Of a DNA stretch of 7,853 nucleotides, positions 5,777-7,853 are shown one piece after another (position 1 is the first letter of the stretch; the number at the start of each line of letters is the position of its first letter). The DNA comes from Janthinobacterium lividum (GTDB taxonomy: Bacteria > Pseudomonadota > Gammaproteobacteria > Burkholderiales > Burkholderiaceae_D), in assembly GCA_945864765.1 (NCBI GenBank), contig CAMBDR010000177.1, positions 1 to 7,853 on the forward strand, in the 5' to 3' direction. The notes beneath the pieces were generated by a model, which was given only the letters and a program-made list of their open reading frames with translations, did no database searches and had not been told where the DNA came from. A program made the position numbers and the translations under genes.

Positions 5777-6219
5777 AGGCAATCGTACTGGATTCAAACG
5801 CAATTACGCGGGATTTATTGCATCAGGTGTTGGCCAATGGTGGGCATCAGGTGGTGGGCGATTGCAGTTCTGCTTCGCAAGGCTTGGCCTTAATCATTAA
5901 GAATCAACCGCATTTTGTCTGTGTTGAGCGCAAGATGCTGGAAGAAAACGTGCAATTTTTGCAGCGCATGCAGCAAGCCTTGCCCAAGGGGCTGATTTTT
6001 ATGGTGTGCAGTCAGTTGGACGCCAAAACCTTGCAGGAATACATGGCGCTGGGGGTGCATGGTTTTATCATTAAGCCGTTTAACACCGGGGCGGTGCTCA
6101 GCACCATTAAAAATGCGATTTTAAATTTGATCAAGCGGCAGCAAGCCAAGGGAGCGGAGACTGCTGCGCCCGAGGCGGCGGGTGATGCCGCCAGAACTGG
6201 CAGTACACCCAGTGAATAA
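5770..6219 (+). CDS. Stand-alone receiver-domain protein with a Glu in place of the phosphoacceptor Asp
   Basis: This 149-residue protein has a receiver fold at about residues 2-118 and an Ala/Glu-rich, probably disordered tail. The first strand is KAIVLDSN, keeping one pocket acid (Asp8) but with Ser9 where a second acid is usual. The third strand reads PHFVCVERKML, placing Glu53 where the phosphorylated Asp normally stands. The fourth strand ends in MVCSQ (Cys80/Ser81 at the Thr/Ser position), and Lys102 in IIKPF is the conserved lysine. It may therefore be an unphosphorylated or permanently 'on' pseudo-receiver (inference). There is no output domain. The GTG at 5770 overlaps the nuclease gene by 7 bases, so the two are translationally linked. 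It could receive signals from, or compete with, the kinase two genes upstream. Confidence 0.85.
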   Translation: MLKAIVLDSNAITRDLLHQVLANGGHQVVGDCSSASQGLALIIKNQPHFVCVERKMLEENVQFLQRMQQALPKGLIFMVCSQLDAKTLQEYMALGVHGFIIKPFNTGAVLSTIKNAILNLIKRQQAKGAETAAPEAAGDAARTGSTPSE

Positions 6220-6240
6220 GACGGATGCTTATTGTTCCGC

Positions 6241-6726
6241 TTAGTTCTTTTCAAACGCCGCGCGGATTTTTTCCAGCCGTGCGCGATTGGCCCCAAAATC
6301 TTTGCGCCCCAGGCGGGAGGCCGAGCGCATATGAATTTCACCCTTGGGCGCATCCATGACAAATTCCACATCATCGACAAATTTCAATATCTTGGATTGA
6401 AATTCAGCATATAAATAATCTGGCTGCACGGTGATGATGGCGGCACCTTCGGAATCGACTACCACTTTTTGCAAGCGGCCAAAGGCTGCAACCGGGTCGC
6501 CGCTAAATTTGAGGGGGGCGATCAGGTGGTAATCGGTATGCGGGTGCTGGGCGGCCTGGCTGCTGACCACATTCTCGGAGGTGGCACCGGGTGCTTTCAA
6601 AACATGGTTGGGCGCGCCAAGGTCGGCGGGGCGCTTGCCATGCAACAGGCCGGCTTGGCCAGCGATTAAAATGAGAATGGGGAGGGTGATGAGGACGATG
6701 GCGATGATTTTGGCGATTTTTTTCAT
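6241..6726 (-). CDS. Membrane-anchored DUF1499 protein
   Basis: This 161-residue protein starts with a hydrophobic helix (about residues 4-24), so it is probably an inner-membrane anchored, outward-facing protein. It continues with features of DUF1499: GKRPADLGAP (30-39), VSSQA (54-58), and the C-terminal signature KFVDDVEFVMD...GEIHMRSASRLGRKDFGANRARLEKI (115-154). The usual 'PNCVSSQ' cysteine is replaced (SENVVSSQ), so any Cys-dependent property of the family is absent. Function is unknown for the family; envelope or photosynthesis-related roles have been proposed elsewhere. The ATG at 6726 was chosen because it starts directly before the anchor; the ribosome site is poor. It lies 22 bases after the small gene upstream and converges on the receiver gene with a 21-bp gap. 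Confidence 0.82.
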   Translation of the reverse strand: MKKIAKIIAIVLITLPILILIAGQAGLLHGKRPADLGAPNHVLKAPGATSENVVSSQAAQHPHTDYHLIAPLKFSGDPVAAFGRLQKVVVDSEGAAIITVQPDYLYAEFQSKILKFVDDVEFVMDAPKGEIHMRSASRLGRKDFGANRARLEKIRAAFEKN

Positions 6727-6748
6727 TTGGGTTTTAGGGTAAGTTGCA

Positions 6749-6916
6749 TCAGTCAAGGGCTGCTTCTGTTGCTTGCCGATATTTTGCTTCCAGCCGATCA
6801 AATACAATTTCTGCTGGTTGGGGTGTGCCACTTGCTAATCCTGCGGCAAGTTCTGCCTGTATTTCGCTGTGGTTAAAAGATTCTGCTTCTGAAGCCAGTG
6901 CGATGGTGGTTGACAT
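6749..6916 (-). CDS. Small acidic protein, antitoxin-like (orphan)
   Basis: This 55-residue protein has no signal or membrane segment. Its second half, IQAELAAGLASGTPQPAEIV (residues 19-38) followed by FDRLEAKYRQ, resembles the C-terminal half of stability-determinant/ParD-like antitoxins, which read roughly 'V..aLadprp.iphdeVmarl.aky'. This is a weak, short match. The ATG at 6916 is preferred over one at 6922: GGAG (complement of 6924-6927) is 7 bases from the former but only 1 base from the latter. No RelE/ParE toxin lies beside it; the next gene is DUF1499. It sits 53 bases after the response regulator gene, on the same strand, probably in one transcript. It may also be an unrelated small regulator. 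Confidence 0.6.
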   Translation of the reverse strand: MSTTIALASEAESFNHSEIQAELAAGLASGTPQPAEIVFDRLEAKYRQATEAALD

Positions 6917-6923
6917 GCTCATT

Positions 6924-6927
6924 CTCC
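6924..6927 (-). promoter_or_regulatory. Ribosome binding site of the small antitoxin-like gene
   Basis: GGAG on the minus strand is 7 bases before ATG 6916 but touches ATG 6922 with a one-base gap, so it selects the shorter start. Confidence 0.6.
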
Positions 6928-6969
6928 AATTGCTAAATGCGGGTATTACAACATGCTGGCAATGCGGTG

Positions 6970-7590
6970 TCAATCAGGGTTTGCTATATAGCCGCGCCGC
7001 TTGGCTTCCAGATAAATCCGCACCGGGCAATCGGTGCCGAATTTAGTGCCAAGCTGATCAATCAAGCGACTGGCGCGGCTTTCGGATAAATCCAATTTGG
7101 CACCGATTTGTTTCATCATTAAACCGGGGTCTTTCATAATAATATCCAGCGCAGCCCCCTCGCGATCGGTCAGGCGCGGGAGGCGGTCTGCGTCGCTGGC
7201 GAGCAAGCGCTTAATACGCGTGACCGGGAAAACCTGCTGACCTGCCAGCACCGTCATTAGTGTGCTACGCAAATTGGCGTTTCGGTCTTGCTTTTCAATC
7301 ATGCCATCCAGTTCGGCATCGTAGCAGCGGCGCAGTTTGGCATCGGTTGCGGTGCCTGTCAGTACAACCACCTTGGCGCGGCTGGCTTTGATTTCGGCTA
7401 TGTAGTCGAAACCGGATTCATTATCCGGGAAATCGAGATCAACAATCACCGCATCAAACTGGATGGCTTGTAGTTTCTCGCGCAACTGTAGGCCCGTTGC
7501 GGCGTAATGCAAATCAAACGTGTCACCAATCTGCATGCGGATACCGTCAAATACAACTTCGTGATCATCAAAAACAAGAACTTTCTGCAT
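6970..7590 (-). CDS. NarL/LuxR-type response regulator
   Basis: A 206-residue cytoplasmic transcription regulator. The receiver (residues about 2-118) has pocket acids Asp8/Asp9 (VLVFDDHE), phosphoacceptor Asp51 (VIVDLDFPD), Thr78 (VVLTGT) and Lys100 (MIEKQ), all intact. The C-terminus (about 137-200) starts with RLTDREGAALDIIM and continues with LMMKQIGAKLDLSESRASRLIDQL, a GerE/LuxR-like helix-turn-helix. It departs from the usual '(S/T)xxTVKxHxxxI' recognition helix, so its DNA target probably differs from textbook NarL sites. ATG 7590 was chosen because the receiver begins there; the longer reading to 7734 is not domain-like. The ribosome site is weak. No kinase is adjacent on this strand; the kinase at 3081-4943 is a candidate partner by proximity only. 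Confidence 0.88.
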   Translation of the reverse strand: MQKVLVFDDHEVVFDGIRMQIGDTFDLHYAATGLQLREKLQAIQFDAVIVDLDFPDNESGFDYIAEIKASRAKVVVLTGTATDAKLRRCYDAELDGMIEKQDRNANLRSTLMTVLAGQQVFPVTRIKRLLASDADRLPRLTDREGAALDIIMKDPGLMMKQIGAKLDLSESRASRLIDQLGTKFGTDCPVRIYLEAKRRGYIANPD

Positions 7591-7691
7591 GATGGGGCCA
7601 TTTATGTGGAAGTGAGTGCTGCTGGTTGGTAGGCGGGGTGTGCCAGTAGTGCTGGGCACAATACTTAACAAGCATACGGGTAAGTTGTTGA

Positions 7692-7720
7692 ACTTTACAG
7701 CAATAAAAAGAAGGTGGCAA
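7692..7720 (-). promoter_or_regulatory. Sigma70-type promoter of the response regulator unit
   Basis: On the minus strand TTGCCA (complement of 7715-7720), a 17-base spacer and TAAAGT (complement of 7692-7697) match the consensus at five and four positions. This gives a leader of about 95 bases before ATG 7590. Confidence 0.5.
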
Positions 7721-7791
7721 GCGTGAAAGTGCAAAAGTGGCTTAGATGAAACAAAACCACGCTAAAAAAATTGCATAAAACTATTGTGCTG

Positions 7792-7822
7792 TTGTGGGAA
7801 TGGTATGTTTATGTGTGATAAT
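7792..7822 (+). promoter_or_regulatory. Possible promoter of a gene beyond the right edge
   Basis: TTGTGG (7792-7797) and an extended -10 (TGT followed by GATAAT, 7814-7822) face right, with a long 19-base spacer. The region from 7721 to the edge has no supported gene, and a plus-strand gene may start outside the window. The assignment is weak. Confidence 0.22.
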
Positions 7823-7853
7823 TGCGTCGCGGTCCTAAGCTTAAAATGCTACT

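Noticed and set aside
6215..6233. AATAAG/CTTATT hairpin as a bidirectional terminator between convergent genes
   Set aside because: Only six AT-rich pairs, overlapping the stop codon, with no T-run on either strand; too weak to call.
6012..6380. 122-codon minus-strand frame spanning the end of the receiver gene and DUF1499
   Set aside because: It overlaps two better-supported genes in other frames and shows no recognisable domain.
6749..7590. A complete toxin-antitoxin module on the minus strand
   Set aside because: The small protein resembles an antitoxin only weakly, and neither neighbour is a toxin: one is a response regulator, the other DUF1499.

Overview
The window looks like ordinary chromosomal DNA from a Gram-negative proteobacterium with balanced base composition, most likely a betaproteobacterium (Burkholderiales-like). 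That placement rests on the gene content: a BcsD-type cellulose subunit, an SPFH protein with a ribbon-helix-helix partner, LdcA, an Xni-like nuclease, and a soluble kinase whose receiver resembles those found with DUF3369. The genus cannot be fixed from the sequence. Nine protein genes are supported. I see no tRNA, rRNA, insertion sequence, CRISPR array or phage gene.

Left part (1-1917, all genes on the minus strand). The 5' portion of bcsD, for the BcsD subunit of bacterial cellulose synthase, runs off the left edge, so a cellulose operon probably continues outside the window. Upstream of it lies a two-gene unit: an SPFH/band-7 membrane protein (809-1693), then 13 bp later a 58-residue Arc-like ribbon-helix-helix DNA-binding protein (619-795). 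The unit has a good sigma70-type promoter. A perfect 14-bp palindrome, CAGTGATATCACTG, sits over the predicted transcription start, which suggests autorepression by the small DNA-binding protein.

Middle (1883-6219, plus strand). A divergent promoter, with its -10 box inside a 9-bp inverted repeat, drives an LD-carboxypeptidase (ldcA; catalytic Ser99, Glu205 and His273 are visible) for cell-wall recycling. After a 245-bp spacer with a short 20-bp tandem repeat comes a tight three-gene unit. It encodes a soluble REC-GAF-HisKA-HATPase kinase (3081-4943), a 5'-3' exonuclease/flap-endonuclease-like protein (4958-5776), and a stand-alone receiver protein (5770-6219). In that last protein the phosphoacceptor Asp appears to be replaced by Glu.

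Right part (6241-7720, minus strand). A NarL/LuxR-type response regulator with an intact receiver (6970-7590) is followed by a 55-residue protein that resembles an antitoxin but has no toxin beside it, and then by a membrane-anchored DUF1499 protein. A promoter is visible at 7692-7720.

Overall the window combines signalling (one hybrid-like kinase and two receiver proteins), envelope functions (cellulose, SPFH, LdcA, DUF1499) and one nuclease. No clearly new defence or mobile system is visible. The observations most worth following up are the SPFH/RHH unit with its palindromic operator, the pseudo-receiver translated together with a nuclease, and the orphan antitoxin-like gene.
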